A stretch of 64,000 nucleotides of DNA from Selenomonas sp. FOBRC6 (GTDB lineage Bacteria; Bacillota; Negativicutes; Selenomonadales; Selenomonadaceae), in the NCBI RefSeq assembly GCF_000286455.1, contig NZ_ALKG01000099.1:1-64000 (forward strand), given 5' to 3'. Shown here in pieces: positions 7,471-16,274 of this stretch. The notes beneath the pieces are model-generated. The model worked only from the letters and a program-made list of their open reading frames with translations, was not told the DNA's origin and ran no database searches. Within the stretch, counting starts at the first letter, position 1; each line of letters starts with the position of its first letter. The position numbers were made by a program, and so were the translations under genes.

Positions 7471-9239
7471 TTCCTTTCCTTATCCGGCAAGGCCATCTGA
7501 ATAAAAATATCCTTGTCAAAGGTCTTTGACAGATCATATCTGTACCGTTTGACACCATCTTGCTCCGAACACAGGTCAAATCCAAGCCCCTCATAAAAGT
7601 CTTGCACCATTCCATTTTTGGTGGTTGGAATGTATTCCGCCACAATTTCACGGCAGCCAATAGCCTCACTCTCCGCTATGATCTGACGGAACATCATGTG
7701 TTCAACTCCACGTTTCAAGACACGGCAACTCATGACCCACGAGTCAATAAAAATATCTTCCTCGGTCTTTTTCAGAATGACACAGGAGATGATCCCATAC
7801 GAACTGAATTTATCCGAGAGTTCTCCGCACAGACAGCGTATATTTTTATCCTTCTGCATCGAGCAGATCTCATCTTCTGTATACCGCTGCGTGCGCAAGT
7901 TAAACTGATTGGACTTATTGAGAAGCTGTGCGAATCGTGAGGTTTCCTTGTCTCCAACGCGATGAACAGATCCGCTCATTTCAAGAGCCTGTAAATAGGC
8001 ATTGTAGTCCACGAATTGACGCTGCATATTCTCACGCTGCTGATTGCGCACATAGCTGTCACTGCGCAGAAGATCTTCCTTGGTCAGTTGAAGCCACTCA
8101 AAGGGTGTCTCACGATCCAATGTAACCGCATAGAGCGCAGGGTCTTCGGGAACATCCACCACATGAACCTGTGGAAGATGGAAGCGGACAATCTCGCGCT
8201 CTGCGGGATTATCGTCAAAAAACACCAGACTATCAACACCAATGTTTAATTTTTGGGCTATCATCTGCAAATTTGACGCCTTATCCTCCCAGTTTGCGAC
8301 AAAGCAGGAAATATCCTCAAGCCTGAGCAACATATGGGGATTTTTCTCAAACGGTTCTTTCGCCTTATCCTCGTCATTCTTGCTGCATACCGCTAAAATC
8401 ACGCCACGCTGTTTCAACGTCAATACATATTGTTGGAAGTAGCGATATGCCTCGCCTGTCCCCTCGTTCGGATCCAGTTGAATGCCGTCCCAACCATCAT
8501 CTCCAACGACACCGCCCCAGATGGTATTGTCAAGATCCAAGACCAGACATTTCCGAACGTGTCCTTTCATTGCTGCAACCAATCCTACAAACAGACTGCA
8601 TAACTCCGGCAGCATATCCAATCTGCACGGCATCTTGTTCAAAAAGTACGAGGAATAGTCTATGTACTGATATTTGCCAACATATTGGGCAAGCAGTTCA
8701 ACATCTACAATAGTGACATTCTCTGGTGCGACACGATAAAGGTCTTCGTTCAATTGCTGCAAAAAACTGGTCTTAGATGACAAAAGTCCCCGCTCCATAT
8801 TTCCAAGCACATGCTCTGGAGGAATAACAAAATTCGCTTGGAGAATACGACAATCACATTTTGAGCCGATGGTTTTCCACGCATTTGTATAGAACCCCAC
8901 ATATTCCTGGATAAGTTCAGCGGTTTCTCGCTCGCCATCCATCGGTACCGGATATCTATGAATATCCGTATAGTGCGGAAGGATAATGACAATCTCGGGA
9001 TTAAAACGATAGAGCACGGAGTCCGAATCAAAGACATCCATCGCAATACCGTTGTATTCGCCTTCATATACTTCCGCCTCTATGCCTTCCTCATGTAGCA
9101 GATAGCGAAGAATCATTACATAGTGCTGAATGGATGCCGAACCAAGGACGGCAACTCGGAGCGCATCGAGATGCTCTTCTTTGTTCCATGATTTTATATA
9201 GCGACGTGCCATTTTGACTGTCTGAGAAAAATCTCTCAT
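7467..9239 (-). CDS. FkbH-like HAD-IIIC protein with C-terminal GNAT domain
   Basis: 590 aa, three parts. The N-terminal about 220 residues have an SGNH-like fold signature (VAVLGSASIQHY). The middle domain is HAD subfamily IIIC, with LDLDNTIWGGVVGDDG (catalytic D-x-D) and VFFDDNPAERE. The C-terminal about 150 residues resemble a GNAT acyltransferase domain. FkbH proteins take the three-carbon unit of 1,3-bisphosphoglycerate and load glyceryl onto an ACP in polyketide pathways; relatives occur in polysaccharide loci. The directly coupled ACP gene supports such a loading role. The start (GGAGGGG upstream) overlaps the stop of the preceding gene. The actual substrate is not determinable here. 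Confidence 0.83.
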   Translation of the reverse strand: MRDFSQTVKMARRYIKSWNKEEHLDALRVAVLGSASIQHYVMILRYLLHEEGIEAEVYEGEYNGIAMDVFDSDSVLYRFNPEIVIILPHYTDIHRYPVPMDGERETAELIQEYVGFYTNAWKTIGSKCDCRILQANFVIPPEHVLGNMERGLLSSKTSFLQQLNEDLYRVAPENVTIVDVELLAQYVGKYQYIDYSSYFLNKMPCRLDMLPELCSLFVGLVAAMKGHVRKCLVLDLDNTIWGGVVGDDGWDGIQLDPNEGTGEAYRYFQQYVLTLKQRGVILAVCSKNDEDKAKEPFEKNPHMLLRLEDISCFVANWEDKASNLQMIAQKLNIGVDSLVFFDDNPAEREIVRFHLPQVHVVDVPEDPALYAVTLDRETPFEWLQLTKEDLLRSDSYVRNQQRENMQRQFVDYNAYLQALEMSGSVHRVGDKETSRFAQLLNKSNQFNLRTQRYTEDEICSMQKDKNIRCLCGELSDKFSSYGIISCVILKKTEEDIFIDSWVMSCRVLKRGVEHMMFRQIIAESEAIGCREIVAEYIPTTKNGMVQDFYEGLGFDLCSEQDGVKRYRYDLSKTFDKDIFIQMALPDKERK

Positions 9240-10450
9240 CGAACCCCTCCTTTGATCATCGTTTTGATACGATACAGAATCGAGAATCTGGATAGGAATG
9301 CATTGATCTTATGTTTTTTTTCTTTGAGCCAGCGTTCTCGCGCAGTGCTTCCCATTGTACGCCAGACTGCTTCGCTGAAGCCAACAGTTCTTAGAAGCGC
9401 AAAAAACTGTTTGCGTGTTTCACTATACACCGCAGAGTGCAGGATGGCAGGATTTCCTTGCAGAGCCTCTTCTAGGGTTCTCTGCTCAACAAACATACGG
9501 GGGCGGCTGATGTCAAGCAGCCAATCTCCTTTCTCGTTGTTGGAGAATACCAACGAAACACCTTGACTGCTCTCTTCCTGTGTAAAGTTCAGCCCCCAAA
9601 AATCTCCAATTGACATATCGCTGACACGAGGAAGTTTTTTGAACGCACACTGAAAACATGCCGGGCGCATATAGAGGTTCCCCGCAATGAAACCATTCAC
9701 CCACGGATCATTGAAACGGTTACGATAGTATTCCTTCCCGTTTTGAAAAAAAACACGTGTGCCAAGATTTGTCCATCCGCGACTCTTATCCTTAAAGCGC
9801 ACCTCTTTCAATTCGGATCGGTATTTCGCCTTCAGCTCCTCCATATAGCTGCTATATGCCAGCGGCGAGTTGATGCCGCGACAGACAAAATCCATTGTAT
9901 ATAGATTCGCATCTTTTGCTCCAATGAACTTATGCAATGCAGCAGATTGGCACGGCGCTCCGCAAAACAGTACCTTCTCACCTTTTTTCAGGAGATCGCG
10001 TACGACTTTATAGATGCCCTCAGTATCACTCTGAAAGTATTTCGAGCGCATGACACGCTGAAGCCCTTCACGATCCTTGACTGCAACATGTACGGCACGC
10101 TCAAATTTTTCGGTATACACAGAGCCAACCAGCACCCCGCCCCGCTCAAGAAAAGCCTCTGCCGCAGCATAATACATCCCTCCCGATGTACTGTTATAGC
10201 GAACGGCAGGATCTTTATGCCAAGTCTTGTAGACCAATGGTTCACTGCGATTTGTTTCTGTACGACTCTCCGGATAGTTCTTAACAGGACAGACCATTTC
10301 ACAACGATGACAGTCAATGCATTTCTCCTCATCGATCGTCATCTGCCAGAAACCTTCTTCATCCACAGGAAAGGAGATCGCACCGACGGGGCAAATATCA
10401 CCGCACGCCTTGCATCCCATACACTCGTCATGGGTCAAAAAAGGCTTCAT
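9236..10450 (-). CDS. Coenzyme F420 hydrogenase/dehydrogenase beta-subunit-like Fe-S protein
   Basis: 404 aa. The N-terminus holds two 4Fe-4S ferredoxin motifs, CMGCKACGDICP and CIDCHRCEMVCP, followed by the FrhB-like N- and C-terminal domains (SGGMYYAAAEAFLERGG; VLFCGAPCQSAALHKF). A further Cys group lies in RPACFQCAFKKLPRVSD. The family name comes from archaeal F420 enzymes, but bacterial members often lie in exopolysaccharide loci beside pyruvyl transferases, as here. Its exact reaction is unknown; an iron-sulphur flavoprotein reductase acting on a sugar or its substituent is likely. F420 itself is not implied in this organism. Confidence 0.78.
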   Translation of the reverse strand: MKPFLTHDECMGCKACGDICPVGAISFPVDEEGFWQMTIDEEKCIDCHRCEMVCPVKNYPESRTETNRSEPLVYKTWHKDPAVRYNSTSGGMYYAAAEAFLERGGVLVGSVYTEKFERAVHVAVKDREGLQRVMRSKYFQSDTEGIYKVVRDLLKKGEKVLFCGAPCQSAALHKFIGAKDANLYTMDFVCRGINSPLAYSSYMEELKAKYRSELKEVRFKDKSRGWTNLGTRVFFQNGKEYYRNRFNDPWVNGFIAGNLYMRPACFQCAFKKLPRVSDMSIGDFWGLNFTQEESSQGVSLVFSNNEKGDWLLDISRPRMFVEQRTLEEALQGNPAILHSAVYSETRKQFFALLRTVGFSEAVWRTMGSTARERWLKEKKHKINAFLSRFSILYRIKTMIKGGVR

Positions 10451-10454
10451 CAGC

Positions 10455-11108
10455 TCATCCTTTCCAAATGATCTCCGAGTAGGAGCGGGCGGGATTTCCC
10501 GATGCCATCGTACCCGCCTTAATTTTTCCTCCGACGAGAGAATTGGCAGCGATCACAGCCCCATCACCAATTTTCGAGCCACGCAGGAGCAGCGACTGGA
10601 GACCTATCCAAACATGATCCCCCACATCGACGGGGCGAGGCGGATTAATGACCTTGTCATCTGTATTCACGATATCATGATGGTCGGCGTCATAAATGTA
10701 TACCATACGCGAAATCAGGCATCTGTGTCCGATGTGAATACTCTCCGCCGCAAGGATCACCGCATCTGAGTTGATGTATGCAGAGCCGATATCAATTTCA
10801 GCATTCTCATGAACCTCAATGGTCGCCCGATAATTCAGCTGTGTCATCCCATGAACAAAAAGTCTGGCATTTTTTCGCAAAGTTACATAGGCTTCGGCGC
10901 ATGATCCTGACGGCTTGTTTGCATTGATCAGGAAGTTTCCATTCTCTATGAAAATTTTTGCTCCCGAGGACAAATTTATTACAGCATTCCGATAGGGTAT
11001 GAGCCACGCCCGACCACGCCGTTCCACTTGCGAGCTAATGAAATTATAGTATATAAATTTGCACCATGAAATCTGTGAAAGTAACTTTATCTTGCTGCGC
11101 AGCTCCAT
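10455..11108 (-). CDS. Left-handed beta-helix acyltransferase (hexapeptide repeats)
   Basis: 217 aa. The C-terminal half has hexapeptide repeats (HVWIGLQSLLLRG, SKIGDGAVIAANS, GGKIKAGTMASGNPAR) ending in the usual GNPAR-type loop, and a DADHHDI motif carries the probable catalytic histidine. Such enzymes use acetyl-CoA or another acyl donor to modify sugar hydroxyls or amines. Context suggests O-acetylation of a repeat-unit sugar. Only 4 bases separate it from the following Fe-S protein gene. Confidence 0.8.
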   Translation of the reverse strand: MELRSKIKLLSQISWCKFIYYNFISSQVERRGRAWLIPYRNAVINLSSGAKIFIENGNFLINANKPSGSCAEAYVTLRKNARLFVHGMTQLNYRATIEVHENAEIDIGSAYINSDAVILAAESIHIGHRCLISRMVYIYDADHHDIVNTDDKVINPPRPVDVGDHVWIGLQSLLLRGSKIGDGAVIAANSLVGGKIKAGTMASGNPARSYSEIIWKG

Positions 11109-11123
11109 GCCTCAGCACCGCCT

Positions 11124-12074
11124 TTATAGGTTGTAAATATAGTTTGGATCGTCAATCCCATTCCCTAGAAGTATCACATATCCTTCATCCTGCGCCTCAA
11201 TCATCTGCATTTCTTCCTCGCTCAATGAAAAGTCAAATACGTCGAGGTTTTCACGCATATGAACAGGATTTTGGGTGGCAACGATAGGCACTACATTGTT
11301 TTGATAGTGCCACCGCAGAATGATCTGGGCAATCGTCTTTCCATGCCTATGTGCCAGTTCCTGAAGCACTTTATTCTGACGAATTCTCTCGCACATTCGC
11401 CCTGTAGGGGTATGTGCCATGACCACGATACCATGCTCCTTGCAGTATTCGCGAATCTCTTTCTTTGTATTGAACGGATGCAGTTCGAGCTGACAGACCA
11501 TCGGCATAACGCGTGCATGTTTTTCTAATTCCGTAAAATGAGCCACGGTAAAGTTACAAACGCCAATCGCATGGACAAGCCCTTCGTCATGTAGATCTTC
11601 CATCTGTCGGTATATATCAATCCAGTCACCATGGGGCCAGTGGAGCAAATAGGCATCCACATATGATGTTCCCAAATAGCGCAGAGAATCCATCAAGTTT
11701 CCACGCACGTCGTTCGGGCTGGCATGACGCACAACATCCATATCCGAAACTTTCGTCACCAGGAAAAAATCTTCCCGTGCTTTTGCAGAAGCATCCACCC
11801 CACGACCGACCACAACCTCCGAATATCCATAAATACGACCGCAGTCAAATAGGCGATAGCCCATTTGAATCGCCTGCTTGACAGTGCGCTCCATATAGAG
11901 ATCCGATTTCAACCCGGGACTCAGGCGTCTGTGCTTTATACTGCTAAGAACGGCACGCATACGAGAGCGCAGGAAGAGCAATGGATTCCGGCTATATCGC
12001 AGAACTACACCTGTGCCGAAACCAACAGCAGGAATTGTCTTGCCGTTCCTGAGCAGTACACTTTCCTCATTCAT
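11124..12074 (-). CDS. Aldo/keto reductase family protein
   Basis: 316 aa TIM-barrel AKR. The catalytic tetrad can be read as Asp in LFDCGRIYGYSE, Tyr in RIYG, Lys in LVTKV, and His in YLLHWPHG. AKRs reduce carbonyls with NADPH. Inside this operon it may act on a keto-sugar or on the three-carbon unit handled by the FkbH/ACP module, but its substrate cannot be told. It lies between the pyruvyl transferase gene and the hexapeptide acyltransferase gene. Confidence 0.8.
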   Translation of the reverse strand: MNEESVLLRNGKTIPAVGFGTGVVLRYSRNPLLFLRSRMRAVLSSIKHRRLSPGLKSDLYMERTVKQAIQMGYRLFDCGRIYGYSEVVVGRGVDASAKAREDFFLVTKVSDMDVVRHASPNDVRGNLMDSLRYLGTSYVDAYLLHWPHGDWIDIYRQMEDLHDEGLVHAIGVCNFTVAHFTELEKHARVMPMVCQLELHPFNTKKEIREYCKEHGIVVMAHTPTGRMCERIRQNKVLQELAHRHGKTIAQIILRWHYQNNVVPIVATQNPVHMRENLDVFDFSLSEEEMQMIEAQDEGYVILLGNGIDDPNYIYNL

Positions 12075-12095
12075 AATCTCGCACCTTTTTTCTTG

Positions 12096-13211
12096 CTACG
12101 AAAGATTCATTGCCGACCTGAGATACACATCTGCACGCATTCGCTCGTGCAAAAGAACGGATTCAATCGCAGGATACTCCATCTCAAACAGATCTTCGAT
12201 ACAGTATCCGCTCTCTGTTGGAGCACGTCGATGTTCCAGACCAAAGAGAGCCAACAGCGTATCGATGCGTGACGACATCTTGTTCCCGGCATCGCTTGCT
12301 CCATCCGCTGCCTTTCGATCACAGACGACAAAGGGGCGACGGAACAATATTGAGAATACAGTCCCATGAAATGAATCCGTATATACGAGGCGGGCGTGTT
12401 CAATCGCCCAGATGAACTCATCAACGCCGGTAACATAATGCTCATATACAGAAGAATCAAGCAGATCGACCACGGGAAGCCCTGACGCTCTTGCGGCTTC
12501 GGACACAGCATCCGGCATTGTACCTAAGAAATATGTAAGGACATAATCATCACCATGATACCACGCAGGAGGCCGGCTCACCGCACGCCATTCATCGGGC
12601 GTAAGCAACAGGGTTGGATCAACGTGGACAGGCACATCGCGACCGGTGATTTCTCGAACGATAGCAGCTCCTTCTTTCTCACGCATAGAAACAGCTTTCA
12701 TCTCCGACAATCCCTCCTGATAGAGTTTCAACTTCTCAGGGGGAATCTCAGGTGCCGCAATGCTTGCTGCGTAGGACAGACGCTTTTCCCTAGGGGCGAA
12801 TTGCAGAAAATTCTGCTGCAGATCTCCGAAGCAAGGATTCCACACCTGATCGCTGCCGACAACAAAGTGATCATAATCATCCGCAATTGTGTGAAGATCT
12901 TTCACATCCGTACGCATATGAATATGACGATCCGCCCAGTCCTTCAGTTTCCCCTGACGCACCATTTCACACCCAATATGACCATGAAGGATGTTTGTGC
13001 GAAAATCTCTCCAGTTCAGGATAAACTTTGCTGCAAATTTATAATTCCAACGCCACCAAATTTTAGGCAAAAAATTGTCGGGGCTGTGCCAGATCGAGTC
13101 CACTGTATCAGCATAATTTAGCAGAATCTGCTGCAGCGCATAGCTCTGCAACAAGTTCCCATAATTTGCATATCCATCCAATGTTAGTTTTGCGACTTTA
13201 ATGCTATTCAT
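12096..13211 (-). CDS. Polysaccharide pyruvyl transferase family protein
   Basis: 371 aa. The N-terminal LTLDGYANYGNLLQSYALQ and the C-terminal region around DSFHGTVFSILFRRPFVV are hallmarks of the pyruvyl-transferase family, which uses phosphoenolpyruvate to add ketal pyruvate to sugars. GT-B-like fold expected; cytoplasmic. The pairing with an F420-dehydrogenase-beta-like gene nearby is common in exopolysaccharide loci. A pyruvylated, acidic polymer is a reasonable prediction. Confidence 0.85.
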   Translation of the reverse strand: MNSIKVAKLTLDGYANYGNLLQSYALQQILLNYADTVDSIWHSPDNFLPKIWWRWNYKFAAKFILNWRDFRTNILHGHIGCEMVRQGKLKDWADRHIHMRTDVKDLHTIADDYDHFVVGSDQVWNPCFGDLQQNFLQFAPREKRLSYAASIAAPEIPPEKLKLYQEGLSEMKAVSMREKEGAAIVREITGRDVPVHVDPTLLLTPDEWRAVSRPPAWYHGDDYVLTYFLGTMPDAVSEAARASGLPVVDLLDSSVYEHYVTGVDEFIWAIEHARLVYTDSFHGTVFSILFRRPFVVCDRKAADGASDAGNKMSSRIDTLLALFGLEHRRAPTESGYCIEDLFEMEYPAIESVLLHERMRADVYLRSAMNLS

Positions 13212-13215
13212 CTCC

Positions 13216-14211
13216 CTAACGTTTTCCTATCACCACATTTTTCCAGAGAAACTGGAAAATCGGTCGAATCATACTGTATGGAGAATATAAAATCGTATAT
13301 ATCAAAATATGATTTCGTATTGATACTTTATACGAATGCTGACGAAGGATATTCTGTATCTCTTTGATCTCATTGACAAGCTTCCCGTATCGATCCGTGT
13401 AACGGCCATCATCGTATGCCATAAACTGAACAGTACGTGCCAACAGCGTATTCGTGTGACGGGCAAATGCAGCCTGCTCGACATCCAGCCTACCAAGAGT
13501 CAGACAATCACGCCAGATCCGCCGACTGCTCTCAACATCACCCAACTGTTTCAATGAATAGTTCGCCATAGTCGCACTGTCGGAACGCCATACAACATGA
13601 TAGTTGACAGACTCGTTAATGTAAATCCGGTGAGATTTGCGAAACGCCTGCCAAAAGTAAAGCATATCCTCTCCCATCGCAAGAGATTCATCAAATCGCA
13701 CCCCCCTCACCAACGATCTGATATATATACGGGCACAAGATGAGGCACGCCACTCTGCACACACAATTTCCAGGAGCAGACTCTGTGCCTCCCGTACTTC
13801 ATCGACTGTGAACGACGTTTTCCAGCTCCCCTTGCCGTCCATGCCCATCAAGCCAAGGTCGCAGGCATTCTGCTCCATCCCACGAATGATGCAGGAAAAG
13901 GCATCAACATCGACCCGATCATCCGCATCCACAAAGGTCATATAGTAGCCCGTCGCAGCTTCAATTCCGGCATTCCGTGCGCTGGATACGCCACCGTTTT
14001 CCTTGTGCACCACACGAACGCGATGATCTTTTTCCGCATAGTAGTCACATATGACACCCGATTCGTCGGGCGATCCGTCATCTACAAGGATAATCTCCAT
14101 GTCTGAGTAGGTCTGATTCAGCAGATCGTCCAAACATGCAGGCAAATACTCCGCTACCCGATAGACAGGAACTATAACACTCAAGGTGTTTGAGCCAGCG
14201 TCTCTCTCCAT
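13216..14211 (-). CDS. Family 2 glycosyltransferase
   Basis: 331 aa GT-A enzyme. The N-terminus reads SVIVPVYRVAEYLPACLDDL, followed by IILVDDGSPDESG (nucleotide-binding Asp pair), ENGGVSSARNAGI, and the metal-binding FVDADDRVD. The C-terminal part is an amphipathic and hydrophobic tail typical of membrane-associated GT2 enzymes. It transfers one sugar during repeat-unit assembly on the inner leaflet; donor and linkage are unknown. It lies 1 base after the next GT2 gene upstream, so co-translation is likely. Confidence 0.88.
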   Translation of the reverse strand: MERDAGSNTLSVIVPVYRVAEYLPACLDDLLNQTYSDMEIILVDDGSPDESGVICDYYAEKDHRVRVVHKENGGVSSARNAGIEAATGYYMTFVDADDRVDVDAFSCIIRGMEQNACDLGLMGMDGKGSWKTSFTVDEVREAQSLLLEIVCAEWRASSCARIYIRSLVRGVRFDESLAMGEDMLYFWQAFRKSHRIYINESVNYHVVWRSDSATMANYSLKQLGDVESSRRIWRDCLTLGRLDVEQAAFARHTNTLLARTVQFMAYDDGRYTDRYGKLVNEIKEIQNILRQHSYKVSIRNHILIYTILYSPYSMIRPIFQFLWKNVVIGKR

Positions 14212-14212
14212 T

Positions 14213-15151
14213 TCAACTCCCTATGCTCCGGCGCAAAATGCTCCATATGCGCCCCGGGAAAATACAGAAATATTGCCACAGATCATTCAAAACATAGCGT
14301 ATCTTCATTGATGTTTTTCCATGTGGATAACCAAGTTCTTTTCTGAAAAACCAGTGGTGTTTTTCAATCAGTCGCATCGTATTGATCAGATCGTATTTCC
14401 CATGCCGCCACATAGAAGAGAACGTTCTCGTTCGCCCAATGCGTGCAAAAGGAAGATTGATCTGAGCAGCATGTTCGGAGGCTGCAAAATAAATCTTGGC
14501 TCCCTGCTCAGACAGCTGCAGAAAGTAATCGGTCTCTTCCCGATACGCATTGCCTCCATACTCCGTATCAAATGCAGCCTTGTCCACCCATTCACGCTTC
14601 ATAAGAACACAGGCATTTGTAAACGGAACGCGAAGAGGCTGTGCCATACGAAAGAAAAAACACGTTCGTTCCAAATGAGCAATGTCGACGTATTCTTTCA
14701 CATCTTGAATCAACGGAGCCTTACGGCAAATAAGTCGTGGCAAATCCTCCATATCTGCATCACAATCCGAATAAATGGGAATCGCAGAGACGACATCTGC
14801 CTCCAACTCCTGCATCTTTTCGAGCAAATAAGGGATCGTCCCCGGCAATAGGACAGAATCGTCGTCACCAAAATAAATATAGGGTTGCACAGCTTCCCGT
14901 ACGCCCCTGTTTTTTGCACCTGTCTGACGCAAATTACGTTCATTTCGAAAATAGCGAATCTGAGGATATCGCACTTGCAGTTCACGTACGACTTCTCCCG
15001 TGTGGTCAGATGAACAATCATCTACTAAAATGACCTCAGTAACACTTTCCTGTATATAGGAAGGAATGGTTTCCCGAAGCAGGTGAGCACGATTGTACGA
15101 AGGAATAACTACACTGACTGACAATTTGCTTGGATCATTCTGCTTACTCAT
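14213..15151 (-). CDS. Family 2 glycosyltransferase
   Basis: 312 aa GT-A enzyme with SVVIPSYNRAHLLRETIPS at the N-terminus, VILVDDCSSDHTGEV, and the DXD-type IYFGDDDSVLLPG. It is clearly diverged from the neighbouring GT2, so the two probably add different sugars. The start overlaps the stop of the upstream GT4 gene (ATGA). Cytoplasmic face of the inner membrane; specificity unknown. Confidence 0.87.
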   Translation of the reverse strand: MSKQNDPSKLSVSVVIPSYNRAHLLRETIPSYIQESVTEVILVDDCSSDHTGEVVRELQVRYPQIRYFRNERNLRQTGAKNRGVREAVQPYIYFGDDDSVLLPGTIPYLLEKMQELEADVVSAIPIYSDCDADMEDLPRLICRKAPLIQDVKEYVDIAHLERTCFFFRMAQPLRVPFTNACVLMKREWVDKAAFDTEYGGNAYREETDYFLQLSEQGAKIYFAASEHAAQINLPFARIGRTRTFSSMWRHGKYDLINTMRLIEKHHWFFRKELGYPHGKTSMKIRYVLNDLWQYFCIFPGRIWSILRRSIGS

Positions 15152-16266
15152 TCACATCCCTCCAAAATTTTGCCGGCAAGAACACGCCAATCGAGTTTTT
15201 TTAGAGCGTCATATGCGTCCTGTCTTATATCGTCATAGTCTTCATAGTGCAGGATTACCTTTTCCATAATATCATACAACGCCTTAACATCATTGGGGGA
15301 AACCATCAGACCATACGCACCTTCCGCAAGCTGCTCGGACAAACCACCTGTATTGGTTGCAATGATAAGACTGTGGTTCTGCATTGCAATATTAACCACG
15401 CCGGACTGTGTCGCATCCAAGTAGGGCAAAACCGTGACGATCTTCTCACCGCAAAAGAATCCATCGACCTCATCATCGGCTATCCATCGGTTCACAAGTC
15501 GTGCGTGATGCAATGTATCGAAAACATCTTGATATGGTGAAAAATCCCCCCGCCCCACAATCGTCAGGGATACACTGTCAGGATATTGTTGCTCAACCTG
15601 TCGATACGCTTCTACCAGGATACCAATCCCCTTATAGTGTTCAATTCTTCCAAAAAATAAGAAGTTAATTTTGTCGGAATCATAGAAAATGCCATGATCT
15701 ATAGCGATTTCTTTATATGTCGAGAATACCCCATGCGGTATTACAAGGATATCTTCGTTATTCTTACGATACCGCATTTTCATATATTCCTTGAACTGCG
15801 AAGACAGAATAACCAGTTTGTGTGCCCTTGCAATATCCATGTCCAACAAAAACCCATTGAGCAGTTTATTGGCAAGAAAGGAAGATCCGCTGTGTGGAAT
15901 TGGATCATGGACTGTTATGACGGTTTTTGCCGACTTGAACATCTGATTAATGCGATAAGTCAGCCACGCATACATAGGGATATAGATGACATCAAAACAC
16001 TCCTCTCCAATTTCTCTTTGAATCTGTCGCTGTACTGAAATTGGAAAAAGAATCATGCTCTTTATAAACGAATACTTATCTGTATAGGTATCAATAATTA
16101 CGAGGTGTTTTAGCGGGAGCCGCTTCCACGCCTCAATATTCTGCACATATTTCGATATGACAGCAGAAACCTCTGCACCATTTTCAATAAACCCCTTTGT
16201 CATCTCCCATGCGTACATGGGAGCCCCCCCCATGCGACCTGTATAGTTTACAAGTATTGTTGTCAT
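15148..16266 (-). CDS. Family 4 glycosyltransferase
   Basis: 372 aa GT-B enzyme. The N-terminus MTTILVNYTGRMGGAPMYAWEMTKG contains a glycine-rich acceptor loop. The C-terminal half shows INFLFFGRIEHYKGIGILVEAY and the donor-binding region VVNIAMQNHSLIIATNTGGLSEQL. These are standard GT4 features with retaining chemistry expected. It is one of four glycosyltransferases in the locus. Donor unknown. Confidence 0.86.
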   Translation of the reverse strand: MTTILVNYTGRMGGAPMYAWEMTKGFIENGAEVSAVISKYVQNIEAWKRLPLKHLVIIDTYTDKYSFIKSMILFPISVQRQIQREIGEECFDVIYIPMYAWLTYRINQMFKSAKTVITVHDPIPHSGSSFLANKLLNGFLLDMDIARAHKLVILSSQFKEYMKMRYRKNNEDILVIPHGVFSTYKEIAIDHGIFYDSDKINFLFFGRIEHYKGIGILVEAYRQVEQQYPDSVSLTIVGRGDFSPYQDVFDTLHHARLVNRWIADDEVDGFFCGEKIVTVLPYLDATQSGVVNIAMQNHSLIIATNTGGLSEQLAEGAYGLMVSPNDVKALYDIMEKVILHYEDYDDIRQDAYDALKKLDWRVLAGKILEGCE

Positions 16267-16274
16267 GATCTTTC

